In this document: positions 32,185 to 40,210 of the stretch, piece after piece
Position numbering within the stretch: position 1 is the stretch's first letter
How the letters are laid out: the number at the start of each line of letters is the position of its first letter
Assembly (NCBI GenBank): GCA_030647125.1
Contig: JAUSKC010000011.1
Coordinates: 1 to 59,217 of the forward strand
DNA: 59,217 nt
DNA from: Nanobdellota archaeon
Lineage (GTDB): Archaea; Nanobdellota; Nanobdellia; Pacearchaeales; GW2011-AR1
Direction of reading: 5' to 3'
The notes under the pieces: generated by a model
The model's input: only the letters and a program-made list of their open reading frames with translations
The model's database searches: none
What the model was told of the DNA's origin: nothing
Made by a program: the position numbers and the translations under genes

Positions 32185-33708
32185 TTAAGTAAAGCTCACC
32201 ATTCCGTGGGCTTTCTTATAAACATCAAATAAAGTAAAAGCATTATCTTTCGCAATTACAGCCGCTGTTTCCCTCAAAATCTTTGCCTCAAACCAATCAT
32301 CTTTTCTAACTGGAAAAACACTTTTTTTCTTTTCATCTTTACTTTCTTTTTTTTCAGGCGATTTTTCATAATATCCAATTAAAGCAAGAAAAGGATTGAC
32401 ATCTTCAGAATTTTTTTTGCTTTCTTTTTCCTTTTCAGAATCTTCATTTAAAAAATAATCAATATCTCCTTGCAATTGCTCCAAACTATCAGTCGTCATT
32501 CCTTCAATTAATTTTAATCCATCTTCTATATCTGAATCATTAAGTTTCTCATCAATAGCTTTTAATTCATCTTCATTCAAAGCATAAGCAGACAAAGTTA
32601 CTTCCGCCCTTCCACCAAAAGCATAATGCCCTTGACCAGAAACCCTTTGAGGAATTCCTCTAAATTTAAAATTAACAATATAACAGCTGTAATATTTTCT
32701 TTTTTGTTTTATCTTTTTAATTTCAGGAGGCAATGATTCCTCTTTTAGTTCTGCCTTTCCCAAAAGAGTCAATTCCAAAAGAATTGTGTTAAACGTTTTA
32801 ATATAGTCCGGATTTCTTGCTCCTCCTATTTGCGTCATTTCAAGTTGCTGAGCGGTACGTAAATACGGCTTTGCCCATCTAACATAAAGTTTCAAACTGC
32901 TAACTTGACTTTTCAAGTATGTCTTCTCAAGTTCATATCTTTTTTTCAACTCTCGCCCCGACTCTTTAAGCCAAAGTTCAAATTCCGCAACCCTTCCTAT
33001 AATAATTCTTTTTACTCTATCATTCAAGTCCAACTTATTCGCTTCTTCAAGTGAATCAGCTGCAAGAAAAGCATCTATCAAAGTCACAAAACCAACTTGC
33101 GTCGACGCCATAATCTTTAAGGCAGAATTTCCTTTTTGTGAATCAACACGATCCATCCAAATTTGCTTCAGCGACAATCTTGCTGCTTGTTTTATTCTTT
33201 CATCTTTATCGTTTAAATCATCATAATATCCGAGACGTATTTTGAATTCTTTCAAATCATAAATTAAATTTAATATGCTTCTCACAACTGTATTTATATC
33301 TCCCATTAATTTTGAGCCCTGCTGCTGCATAACAGTAAGTCTCTGTCCTAACTCTCCAAAATGTCCCGAGCCGGGAGAAGAAGTAAAATTATCAACAAGC
33401 TTTTCAACTTTCAAACCAAATTCCTGCATTAAATCCAAAAGAAAAAAATAAATCGGCTCGAGCGTCTCCGAAGACGAATCATAAACAATTGTATGCTTTG
33501 CTTCCGTGCCCGCAAACGGATCAAGCTTTGGCAGCCCCATTTCTCCAGAAAATCTAAGAGCTTGTGACTTTGCCACTTCCACCGCTTTTTGAAATCCTTC
33601 ATTCTCAATAAATCTTTTAAATTCCTTTGTTTTTCTTTTATCCCCTTCACAATTAAAATAAAGATCAGGATTTATTGTTGCAATTATTTCCCTAACATCT
33701 GCTGCCAT
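32185..33708 (-). CDS. Large hypothetical helical protein
   Basis: 507 aa with no recognised family. Residues 1-330 are mostly helical (coiled segments near 120-180 and 240-290). A beta-containing piece follows (YYSCYIVNFKFRGIPQRVSG), then an acidic helical part, a Lys/Glu/Ser linker and a C-terminal helix ending AHGMVSFT. There is no membrane segment. It could be a structural or scaffold protein, but there is no direct evidence for that. Confidence 0.65.
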   Translation of the reverse strand: MAADVREIIATINPDLYFNCEGDKRKTKEFKRFIENEGFQKAVEVAKSQALRFSGEMGLPKLDPFAGTEAKHTIVYDSSSETLEPIYFFLLDLMQEFGLKVEKLVDNFTSSPGSGHFGELGQRLTVMQQQGSKLMGDINTVVRSILNLIYDLKEFKIRLGYYDDLNDKDERIKQAARLSLKQIWMDRVDSQKGNSALKIMASTQVGFVTLIDAFLAADSLEEANKLDLNDRVKRIIIGRVAEFELWLKESGRELKKRYELEKTYLKSQVSSLKLYVRWAKPYLRTAQQLEMTQIGGARNPDYIKTFNTILLELTLLGKAELKEESLPPEIKKIKQKRKYYSCYIVNFKFRGIPQRVSGQGHYAFGGRAEVTLSAYALNEDELKAIDEKLNDSDIEDGLKLIEGMTTDSLEQLQGDIDYFLNEDSEKEKESKKNSEDVNPFLALIGYYEKSPEKKESKDEKKKSVFPVRKDDWFEAKILRETAAVIAKDNAFTLFDVYKKAHGMVSFT

Positions 33709-33795
33709 CTTTTATTTAATAACGTCTAATGAGTTTAAAAAATGTGCGAAATTGAATATGCTAAATTTTAAAAAGAAATTATTCATAGGTAAATA

Positions 33796-34179
33796 ATGGG
33801 ACTTTTCGGAATAGGAAAGAAAAAAGAAGTTATCGACTTGTCAGAGCAATATCATAGACATCAGCAACGTCTTTCAAGCATGAGATCAGATATCAAAGAA
33901 AATAAAGCCGCGCAAGCTCCATCTTCTCAAGAAAATTTAGTTATGGGTGGATTTTTCGGTGGAATGTCCAATGTTGGAAATTCAAACTCAATAAGCGAAG
34001 AAAATAATAATTTAAACAACGAACCAGAAAGCGCTGAAGAGAAAAGAAAACGACTTGCAAAGCGTCTCACAGATATGACCGACAAAATTGAAGAAATTTC
34101 AAATCAAGTTTATCATATTCAGCAAAGAATAGAAGTTCTTGAAAAAAAGATAAGAGTCGGGAGGTTTGAAAATGAATAA
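33796..34179 (+). CDS. Small coiled-coil protein
   Basis: 127 aa starting MGLFGIGKKKEVIDLSEQY, with a Ser/Asn linker and a C-terminal coiled coil (LAKRLTDMTDKIEEISNQVY...). No family recognised. The end of the gene contains the strong ribosome-binding site of the next gene, and the two overlap by 8 nt. It diverges from the 507-aa gene. Confidence 0.6.
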   Translation: MGLFGIGKKKEVIDLSEQYHRHQQRLSSMRSDIKENKAAQAPSSQENLVMGGFFGGMSNVGNSNSISEENNNLNNEPESAEEKRKRLAKRLTDMTDKIEEISNQVYHIQQRIEVLEKKIRVGRFENE

Positions 34180-34351
34180 AGGACAAGGGCTTGGGATTTT
34201 TTTATTTTTAGCAGGGTTTATTCTGACTATCGCATCGACATCAACAATAAACACTTACGCAGTTTTCAGCGGAAACGGAAACTTTGCCGGCTCAGTTATA
34301 GGGATAATTTTTATAATATCTGGAATATTGCTGTTTGTGGTTAACAAATAA
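34172..34351 (+). CDS. Two-helix small membrane protein
   Basis: 59 aa. Two helices: LGIFLFLAGFILTIASTS and GSVIGIIFIISGILLFVV. The frame also opens at a TTG (34166), but GGGAGGT at 34159-34165 is spaced 6 nt from the ATG at 34172, which decides the start. It overlaps the coiled-coil gene and is probably made with it; a membrane anchor for that protein is plausible. Confidence 0.65.
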   Translation: MNKGQGLGIFLFLAGFILTIASTSTINTYAVFSGNGNFAGSVIGIIFIISGILLFVVNK

Positions 34352-34394
34352 ACAAACTACAAATATTTATTAATTCGATTATTATTTCTACGTT

Positions 34395-35621
34395 ATGGAA
34401 AAGGGCTTTGAGAAATACGAAAAATACGCAAGGGCCTACGCTTTGAAAAATGCAATTTCACACGATGGAAAAGCGCAAGCAGGCGCGGTTATCGCCGGGC
34501 TTTTTAATGTTGGATTAAAAAAAGAGGATATCGGAAAATATTCTAAAAATATTAAAAAAATCGTCGATGAAATAAACGCTATGGATTTAATTGACCAAGC
34601 AAACGAGTTTGAGGATTCAAAAGAGCTTGTAGGTGAAAGACCTGAAAGAGAAGGCCTGCCTGAATTACCTGATTCAAGCAAAGGAGTCATAATGAGATTC
34701 CGACCTTCGCCATCCGGACCTATGCATATAGGCCATATAATTTCAAATTTATCCAGCGCATTATATGTCAAAAAATATGGTGGAAAATTTTATGTAATAA
34801 TTGACGACACTAATCCTGAAACAACAATTAAATCGGCTTATAAAAATTTGAAAGAGGACTGTGACTGGATTTTCGGCAACGTTTCAGAATACTTGAACGC
34901 GTCTGACCGGCTAAAACTTTATTACAATTACGCTGAAAAATTAATTTCAAAAAATGCGGCGTATGTCTGCTTATGCACCTCTGAAAAGTTTAGGGAATTC
35001 GTCCTAAAAAAAACAGAATGCCCGTGCAGAAATTCAAGCATCAAAGAAAATCTTGAAAAGTGGAAAAAAATGCTGGATAAAAATGGTTACCTTGAAGGAG
35101 GGGTCGTACTAAGATTCAAAACTCTTGAAAAATATAAAGGAATGGCAAACAAAAATCCTGCAATGAGGGATTTTCCTCTTGCAAGAATAGACATTCATTC
35201 ACATCCTTTGCAAAATAAAAAGTACCGCATCTGGCCTTTAATGAACTTGGCCGTTGCTGTTGATGATATAGAACTTGGAATGACCCATATAATTCGCGGA
35301 AAAGATCATAGAGACAATGCCGAAAGACAAAAAATGATTTACGAGGTCTTTGGAAAAAAATATCCCTGGATATTTTTCATAGGAAGAATCAAATTTACGG
35401 ACTTAACTCTTTCAAAAAGAGCTATTACAGAAAAAATTAAGTCAGGAGAATACGAAAATGAAGAAGATGAAAAACTTCCAACACTTGCTTCTTTAAGAAA
35501 GCGTGGTTACAAACCAGAGGCCTTCAAAAAATTCATTGAACAGCGCGGATTGTCTGAAGTTGACAAAGTAATTTCAAGCAAAGATTTATTTGATGTAATC
35601 GACCGACTCAATAAAGAATAA
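34395..35621 (+). CDS. gltX: Glutamyl-tRNA synthetase, lacking anticodon-binding domain
   Basis: Charges tRNA with glutamate. The archaeal-type N-terminal helical domain (1-95) is present, then the class I catalytic domain with RFRPSPSGPMHIGHI (HIGH at 111-114) and the KMSKS-equivalent LTLSKR. The archaeal family continues for about 150 more residues as a beta-barrel anticodon-binding domain; this protein stops at residue 408, right at that boundary (RGLSEVDKVISSKDLFDVID). The stop is followed by a normal intergenic region and pilin promoter, with no sign of a frameshifted tail. Confidence 0.9.
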   Translation: MEKGFEKYEKYARAYALKNAISHDGKAQAGAVIAGLFNVGLKKEDIGKYSKNIKKIVDEINAMDLIDQANEFEDSKELVGERPEREGLPELPDSSKGVIMRFRPSPSGPMHIGHIISNLSSALYVKKYGGKFYVIIDDTNPETTIKSAYKNLKEDCDWIFGNVSEYLNASDRLKLYYNYAEKLISKNAAYVCLCTSEKFREFVLKKTECPCRNSSIKENLEKWKKMLDKNGYLEGGVVLRFKTLEKYKGMANKNPAMRDFPLARIDIHSHPLQNKKYRIWPLMNLAVAVDDIELGMTHIIRGKDHRDNAERQKMIYEVFGKKYPWIFFIGRIKFTDLTLSKRAITEKIKSGEYENEEDEKLPTLASLRKRGYKPEAFKKFIEQRGLSEVDKVISSKDLFDVIDRLNKE

Positions 35622-35671
35622 TAACCTTTTTATACTTGGAATCTATATAATTTTAATATTTTCGTTTGAAA

Positions 35672-35678
35672 GGAGGTG
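35672..35678 (+). promoter_or_regulatory. Strong Shine-Dalgarno of the pilin gene
   Basis: GGAGGTG within AAAGGAGGTG, spaced 4 nt from the ATG at 35683. It is among the best matches to the 16S rRNA 3' end in the window, where most genes look leaderless. TTTTTATAC near 35634 is the probable TATA box. Confidence 0.75.
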
Positions 35679-35682
35679 TGAA

Positions 35683-36090
35683 ATGATTCATAAAAGAGGT
35701 CTGTCGGAAGTTATAACTACACTAATTTTTATTCTACTTGCAATAATCGCAATCGGAATTGTGTGGTATATATTCAATAATTTGAGTAATCAGACACAAG
35801 ATCAAATTAACTCAAATTCGCAATGTATCGGGTTGGATATAAGACCAGTTGGAATAAGTGGTACTGACATTCAAGTTACAAGAGGCGCAGGAACGGCTAC
35901 GGAAATCGGTGGTGTTAAAATAAGTCCTGATGGCGGAACACTCCAAGATTGTTTAGGAGATATACCTGTAGGAACAACAAAAACATGTACTCTTACTGGC
36001 ATTTTATCAGTAACTTCTGTTACAGTAGTTCCTTACTTTATAGTTGACGAACAACCGCAAACTTGCGGAACGCCTTCAACATATCCATAA
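35683..36090 (+). CDS. Archaeal type IV pilin-like protein
   Basis: 135 aa. The class III signal sequence is clear: a short basic leader MIHKRG followed by LSEVITTLIFILLAIIAIGI, the conserved N-terminal helix of archaeal pilins (cleavage by a FlaK/EppA-type prepilin peptidase expected after the Gly). The exported domain has four Cys (CIGLD, DCLGD, CTLTG, TCGTP). The strong ribosome-binding site suggests high expression. No assembly ATPase or platform gene is nearby. Confidence 0.88.
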   Translation: MIHKRGLSEVITTLIFILLAIIAIGIVWYIFNNLSNQTQDQINSNSQCIGLDIRPVGISGTDIQVTRGAGTATEIGGVKISPDGGTLQDCLGDIPVGTTKTCTLTGILSVTSVTVVPYFIVDEQPQTCGTPSTYP

Positions 36091-36130
36091 ATTTATTTTT
36101 TATTTTTATTCTATTTCTTTATTTTTTTAA
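36091..36130 (+). terminator. T-rich terminator after the pilin gene
   Basis: Several consecutive T-runs (TTTTTTATTTTTA, TTTATTTTTTT) directly follow the pilin stop and precede the convergent U32 gene, as expected for oligo-T archaeal termination. Confidence 0.45.
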
Positions 36131-36138
36131 TTAACAAA

Positions 36139-37350
36139 TTAGGCAGAACTATTTTTCACAGAAATAATTTTATAAACGGCGTCGTTTTCTCTAACACGTG
36201 AAGGCACTTTAATTGCGACTTCGTCGCCTTTCTTCGCAAACTCAACTTGCTTATCTTCTAAATAAACGCTTTCAAGATTAAACTGCTCAATTCCAGTTGT
36301 ATTTCCTATTATTGCAATTTTGTCGCCCGTCTTGACAAATAAGGCCTCAATCTTTAATGATGCGGTCTTTGGCTTATCATAATAATGAGTAATCTTGCCA
36401 ACATAAATTTTTCTTTCAGATGCCCCAGAATTTTCAATCTTCGCGAAATCGTCTGGCGTCGGCAAACCAAGATAAAATCCTGAAGAGAAACCCCTATTAT
36501 AAACCGTTTCCAATTCTTTCAGCGCGTCCTCAATTTCTTTTTTTGAAAGTTTTTCATCAAGTGCTTTTCTATATACACTTACAACACTTGAAACATAACG
36601 CGCATCTCTATTTCGCCCTTCTATTTTAAACGAAGTCACGCCTGCTTTTTTCATCTCTTCAATAAAAGGCAAAGTGCACAAATCCTTTGCAGACAAAACG
36701 CGCTGATTTTCCAGACGCAACTCTTTTCCTGATGTCTCATCCTTAATAGTAACTTCATACGGCCGTCTGCACGGATGCAAACATTTTCCTCTATTTGCTG
36801 ATGAATTAAATAGATGCTGTGACATAAAGCATCTTCCTGAAATTGCAACACACATCGCCCCATGACAAAACATTTCTGTTTCAACTTCTTTGGAAATTTC
36901 TTTCGCCTGTTTCAAATTAACTTCTCGAGCAAGAACAATTCTTTCTGCCCCAAGATCTTTGTAAAACTTCGCTGCCTCCAAATTAGAAATTGATGCCTGC
37001 GTAGAAATATGAAAAGGAACGCCATATTTCTTACAGAGTTGAATTACTGCTAAATCCCAACAGATTACAGCATCAACTTTTCCCTTTACTTCCTTTATTA
37101 TCTCTTTAAGTTTGTCAAGTTCGTCATTGTAAACAATTGTATTAAGCGTTAAATACATTTTAACTTTTCTTTCAGATGAATCACATATCTTTCTCATCTC
37201 GTCAAGTTCGCTTATCTTAAAATTCTTAGCTGCAGCTCTCATATTAAAATCATTCTGCATTCCAAAATAAACTGCGTCAGCTCCCGCTTTTACTGCGGCT
37301 GAAAGCATTGAAAAGTCGCCTGCGGGTGCTAATAATTCATAATTTTCCAT
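36139..37350 (-). CDS. U32-family peptidase-like protein
   Basis: 403 aa from the ATG at 37350. It starts with ENYELLAPAGDFSMLSAAVK and contains ADAVYFGM, the hallmarks of the U32 family (bacterial relatives include RlhA, TrhP and UbiU/V, which act in RNA hydroxylation or ubiquinone synthesis). The conserved Cys cluster is present (ETEMFCHGAMCVAISGRC...; NRGKCLHPCRRPY). These residues bind an Fe-S cluster in studied relatives. A hydroxylation role in RNA is therefore more likely than proteolysis. The start is set by a TATA box 25 nt upstream. Confidence 0.88.
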   Translation of the reverse strand: MENYELLAPAGDFSMLSAAVKAGADAVYFGMQNDFNMRAAAKNFKISELDEMRKICDSSERKVKMYLTLNTIVYNDELDKLKEIIKEVKGKVDAVICWDLAVIQLCKKYGVPFHISTQASISNLEAAKFYKDLGAERIVLAREVNLKQAKEISKEVETEMFCHGAMCVAISGRCFMSQHLFNSSANRGKCLHPCRRPYEVTIKDETSGKELRLENQRVLSAKDLCTLPFIEEMKKAGVTSFKIEGRNRDARYVSSVVSVYRKALDEKLSKKEIEDALKELETVYNRGFSSGFYLGLPTPDDFAKIENSGASERKIYVGKITHYYDKPKTASLKIEALFVKTGDKIAIIGNTTGIEQFNLESVYLEDKQVEFAKKGDEVAIKVPSRVRENDAVYKIISVKNSSA

Positions 37351-37371
37351 AACCCAGTCCGGCAAGATAAA

Positions 37372-37379
37372 TTTATAAA
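37372..37379 (-). promoter_or_regulatory. TATA box deciding the U32 gene start
   Basis: TTTATAAA centred 25 nt before the ATG at 37350. It excludes the longer frame from 37392, whose start codon lies upstream of the box. Confidence 0.55.
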
Positions 37380-37561
37380 CTTTTAATTTCAAATATTTTT
37401 ATGGCACAAGTAAATGTTTGGGGGTATCCCCACATTCAAAGTTTATAAGAAAGATTTTTCTAGCTGTGCTTTTATTCTAAATTCGAAAGGTTTTAAATAT
37501 GATTCCCCTAAATTAAATTATGGAATCAGCCTTGAGCCAATCTTGAAGGAGGTTGAGTGTC

Positions 37562-37579
37562 AAGGAACCTTGGTTCCTT
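37562..37579. repeat. Inverted repeat just before tRNA-His
   Basis: AAGGAACC-TT-GGTTCCTT, a perfect 8-bp hairpin with a 2-base spacer, ending 5 bp before the tRNA. It lies in the probable 5' leader and might affect processing. The rest of 37393-37584 shows no gene. Confidence 0.6.
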
Positions 37580-37584
37580 ACAAT

Positions 37585-37656
37585 GGCGAATGTAGTTCAA
37601 CGGTAGAATGTGCGGTTGTGGTCCGTAAGACGAGGGTTCGACTCCCTCTTTTCGCC
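37585..37656 (+). tRNA. tRNA-His (GUG), G-1 encoded
   Basis: The extra 5' base G-1 (37585) faces C73 (37656), the His identity pair. The acceptor GCGAATG pairs with TTTTCGC-type 3' strand, with weak pairs at positions 6-7. The anticodon stem is TGCGG/CCGTA with loop TTGTGGT (anticodon GTG), and the T arm is GAGGG-TTCGACT-CCCTC. There is no intron and no encoded CCA. It lies about 0.4 kb upstream of hisS on the same strand. Confidence 0.9.
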
Positions 37657-37678
37657 CTGGAACGAAGTGAGGTGTAAA

Positions 37679-38071
37679 ATGAAAATACTATTCGTATGCA
37701 AACACAACAGATTCAGAAGCAAGATTGCCGAGGCCGCTTTCAAGAAGTTTAATAAAAATAAATCTATCAAAGTAAGCAGCGCGGGCGTTTTCAAAGGAAT
37801 TCCTGTAAGTGAAAATGTTCTGAAGATTGGAAAAGAAATTAATTTGAATATTAACAAGAAAACTTCTGGACTTGATGAGAAAAAAATGAAAGGCACTGAT
37901 TTAGTTGTAATAGTTGCAAACGACGTCCCAAAATCAATTTTCAAAAATAAAACCAAAAAGATTATTCAATGGAACATTTCCGACGTAACTCAAGACAACA
38001 AAGAAAAGATAAGATTTATAGCAGAACAAATCGTAAATAAAGTTAAAGGATTAATTGAGGAGTTGAAATGA
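37679..38071 (+). CDS. Low-molecular-weight phosphatase/arsenate reductase-like protein
   Basis: 130 aa. The P-loop FVCKHNRFRSKIAEA gives C-x5-R-S as in low-molecular-weight protein tyrosine phosphatases and ArsC (Asn and Arg in the usual places). The downstream DLVVIVANDVP takes the place of the family's aspartate-containing loop. The ATG at 37679 is preceded by GAGGTG. It overlaps hisS by 4 nt (ATGA), so it is translated with the synthetase, between tRNA-His and hisS. Whether it acts on protein or on arsenate is open. Confidence 0.8.
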   Translation: MKILFVCKHNRFRSKIAEAAFKKFNKNKSIKVSSAGVFKGIPVSENVLKIGKEINLNINKKTSGLDEKKMKGTDLVVIVANDVPKSIFKNKTKKIIQWNISDVTQDNKEKIRFIAEQIVNKVKGLIEELK

Positions 38072-39204
38072 AAACAGATTTAGTTAAAGGATTTAAGGAC
38101 TACACTGGTGAGGAAGCAATAAAACGCGCAGAAGTCCGAAAAATTATCATTGATAATTTCGAGAAATATGGATTTGAGCCAGCAGAAACGCCAGTAGTAG
38201 AATACGAGGAATTTGTAAAAGGAGAAAATCAAAATGACGAAGCCGTTTCAGATATCTTTAAACTTAAAGACAAAGGCGAACGTGAACTTGCACTAAGATA
38301 CGAATTTACTTTTCAATTAAAGCGCCTTATGCAAAACAAAAAACTTCCTTACAAAAGATATCAAATTGGCGAGGTTTTTCGTGATGAGCCCGTCTCCACA
38401 AATAGATTCAGGCAGTTTGTTCAGTGCGACATAGACACAATTGGAAGCACAATAAAAGATGAAGCAGAAATTCTTTCATTAGTCAACGATGTAATGAAAC
38501 AACTTAAAATAAAACCAATAATATTAATTAATAATAGAAAATTAATAAATGAAATTCTAAACTACGAGAAAATAAAAGACAAAGACAAAATGCAGGTTTT
38601 AAGAGAGATAGATAAATATGATAAGCTTCCTGAAAAAGAAGTAAAGAATAATTTGAAAAAATACGGCGCAGACAAAATGCTAAATGATTTAAAAAAAGGA
38701 GAAACATTCTTCAATAAGTTTGACTCTTACAAAGAAATACTTGAATTAATTAATTTATGCAAAAACTACGGCCTCAAGATTATATTTTCACCGACGATAG
38801 TTCGTGGCTTGAGTTATTACAATTCATCTGTATTTGAAGTTAAAGCAGAAGGAATAAAAGAAACAATTGCAGCAGGCGGCAGTTACATGTTCAACGGAAT
38901 CCAATGTACTGGTTTAGCATTTGGCCTTGATCGCTTATCATTACTATCTAATCCAAGTTCTTCAAAAGAAAGAATCTTAATCGTCTCCTTAGGCCAGGAC
39001 AAAGAATCAATAAAACTTGCTCAAAAGCTTCGCAACGAAGGAAAATCAGTAATAATCTACTATGGAAAACCAAGCAAGGCGCTTGAATATGCAAATTCAT
39101 ACAGCATTCAAAATGTAATATTCATAGGCGAAAAAGAAATCAAAGAAAAGAAATTCAAAATAAAAGATCTGAAAACAGGAAAAGAAAAAGAATTAAAAAT
39201 ATAA
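38068..39204 (+). CDS. hisS: Histidyl-tRNA synthetase
   Basis: Class II synthetase. The 378 aa is slightly shorter than usual (about 420). Motif 2 region: LALRYEFTFQLKR and YQIGEVFRDEPVSTNRFRQF. Motif 3: LAFGLDRLSLL. The histidine-specific loop, normally RGLDYYTG, reads RGLSYYNSSVFEV, with Ser for Asp. The C-terminal anticodon-binding domain is present (ERILIVSLGQDKESIKLAQK). It is coupled to the phosphatase gene by a 4-nt overlap and close to its cognate tRNA gene. Confidence 0.95.
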   Translation: MKTDLVKGFKDYTGEEAIKRAEVRKIIIDNFEKYGFEPAETPVVEYEEFVKGENQNDEAVSDIFKLKDKGERELALRYEFTFQLKRLMQNKKLPYKRYQIGEVFRDEPVSTNRFRQFVQCDIDTIGSTIKDEAEILSLVNDVMKQLKIKPIILINNRKLINEILNYEKIKDKDKMQVLREIDKYDKLPEKEVKNNLKKYGADKMLNDLKKGETFFNKFDSYKEILELINLCKNYGLKIIFSPTIVRGLSYYNSSVFEVKAEGIKETIAAGGSYMFNGIQCTGLAFGLDRLSLLSNPSSSKERILIVSLGQDKESIKLAQKLRNEGKSVIIYYGKPSKALEYANSYSIQNVIFIGEKEIKEKKFKIKDLKTGKEKELKI

Positions 39205-39223
39205 ATAAAAGAAATAAATCTTC

Positions 39224-39625
39224 TTAACTAAAGAAACCTTTAGCTCTGAAATATCTTTTTGCTTCTGCATTGAATCCCAAATACCAAATTATAACTCCAT
39301 TTATTATTATTGGTACAATAGAAGAAATCAATGATCGTAAACTAGCAATTATTCCTAAAGCGCAAAGCACAAGAGCAGTTACTCTTGCCCAATTCTCACC
39401 ATCCCAAAGTCCTTTACCGACAAAGAATGCAAAAATTCCGAAGACAATTTCAATTATCCCTGAAACCATTCCAAGGCCGGACATCATGCCGAACCCGTAA
39501 CCTCCAAAGCCCATTATTGAACCATTGAAAGCAAGAGTTATCCCTGAAATAACAGCAAATACAGCACCTATCCAAGCAAGAACTGCAAGAATCGTAACAC
39601 CTATTGGTCTTTCGTTTTTAGCCAT
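39224..39625 (-). CDS. Four-helix small membrane protein
   Basis: 133 aa with four transmembrane helices starting at RPIGVTILAVLAWIGAVFAV, with a Gly/Met-rich loop (GFGGYGFGMMSGLGM). The RPxGVTILAxL opening is a frequent start of small uncharacterised prokaryotic membrane proteins. The ATG at 39625 is chosen over the GTG at 39631, because the latter falls inside the Shine-Dalgarno. The strong SD suggests good expression. Confidence 0.7.
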   Translation of the reverse strand: MAKNERPIGVTILAVLAWIGAVFAVISGITLAFNGSIMGFGGYGFGMMSGLGMVSGIIEIVFGIFAFFVGKGLWDGENWARVTALVLCALGIIASLRSLISSIVPIIINGVIIWYLGFNAEAKRYFRAKGFFS

Positions 39626-39630
39626 ATACA

Positions 39631-39640
39631 CACCTCCTTT
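39631..39640 (-). promoter_or_regulatory. Strong Shine-Dalgarno of the four-helix protein
   Basis: AAAGGAGGTG on the minus strand, 5 nt before the ATG at 39625. It is the same 10-mer as in front of the pilin gene. Confidence 0.7.
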
Positions 39641-39670
39641 TCAACTTCATAATAAACGCTTTTATGGTTT

Positions 39671-40210
39671 TTAAAGATTAACAAAGTTCTCAATCAAACT
39701 TTTATTCCTGACTTCAGGATGAAACAGAACTCCGTAAATTTCTTTTTCTTTATGTTTTATCGCTTGAGGAATTTTTGAACTTGTAAATTGCTCAAATTCC
39801 AAAGGTAAAGTTATATAGTTATTATGCAAATGATAAACTTCTTTTTTTTCTTTCATTCCTAAAAAGCTCTTGACAAAATTTTCATTGAACAACCCAATTT
39901 CGCTTTCCTTTCCAAGTTCCCCATTAAAAATTAAAGAAATAACTTGCATTCCCCCACATATTCCCAAAATTGGTTTCTTATAAACTTCAATCCACTTAAA
40001 AGATTCAATTTTATCAATAAAATCGTTGTCCATTAACGAAGTTCCGCAAATAATAATCTTATCTGCCTTCAAATCTTTATCATTGAATTTAGTGTAATGT
40101 TTAGTATAAAACTCAACTCCCACATTTTTCAAAATATCTTCAATTGGCTTTACAAACTCGTAATAATGAAGCCGTTCTTTTGATATGTTAATTATTAATA
40201 TTTTGCTCAT
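39671..40210 (-). CDS. Class I glutamine amidotransferase overlapping dph6
   Basis: 179 aa stand-alone glutaminase domain. The nucleophile elbow is PILGICGGMQ (Cys) and the catalytic dyad is VLFHPEV (His, Glu), so the triad is complete. It differs from the archaeal GMP-synthase glutaminase in its N-terminus (KILIINISKERLHYYEFVKP) and lacks a synthetase partner of that type. It starts inside the dph6 stop codon (ATGA, 4 nt), so the two are surely cotranslated. This suggests it supplies ammonia to Dph6; that link is inference. Confidence 0.85.
   Translation of the reverse strand: MSKILIINISKERLHYYEFVKPIEDILKNVGVEFYTKHYTKFNDKDLKADKIIICGTSLMDNDFIDKIESFKWIEVYKKPILGICGGMQVISLIFNGELGKESEIGLFNENFVKSFLGMKEKKEVYHLHNNYITLPLEFEQFTSSKIPQAIKHKEKEIYGVLFHPEVRNKSLIENFVNL

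Noticed and set aside
36139-37350. Secreted collagenase
   Set aside because: Some U32 members were named collagenases, but there is no signal peptide and the Cys cluster points to the RNA-hydroxylation group.
37414-37677. Plus-strand frame of 87 codons across tRNA-His
   Set aside because: It runs straight through the tRNA-His gene and its leader; composition and content are explained by the tRNA, so it was not called.
39671-40210. GMP synthase glutaminase subunit (GuaA-A)
   Set aside because: The triad fits any class I glutaminase, but the N-terminus differs and the overlapping partner is Dph6, not a GMP synthetase; kept as an unnamed glutaminase.
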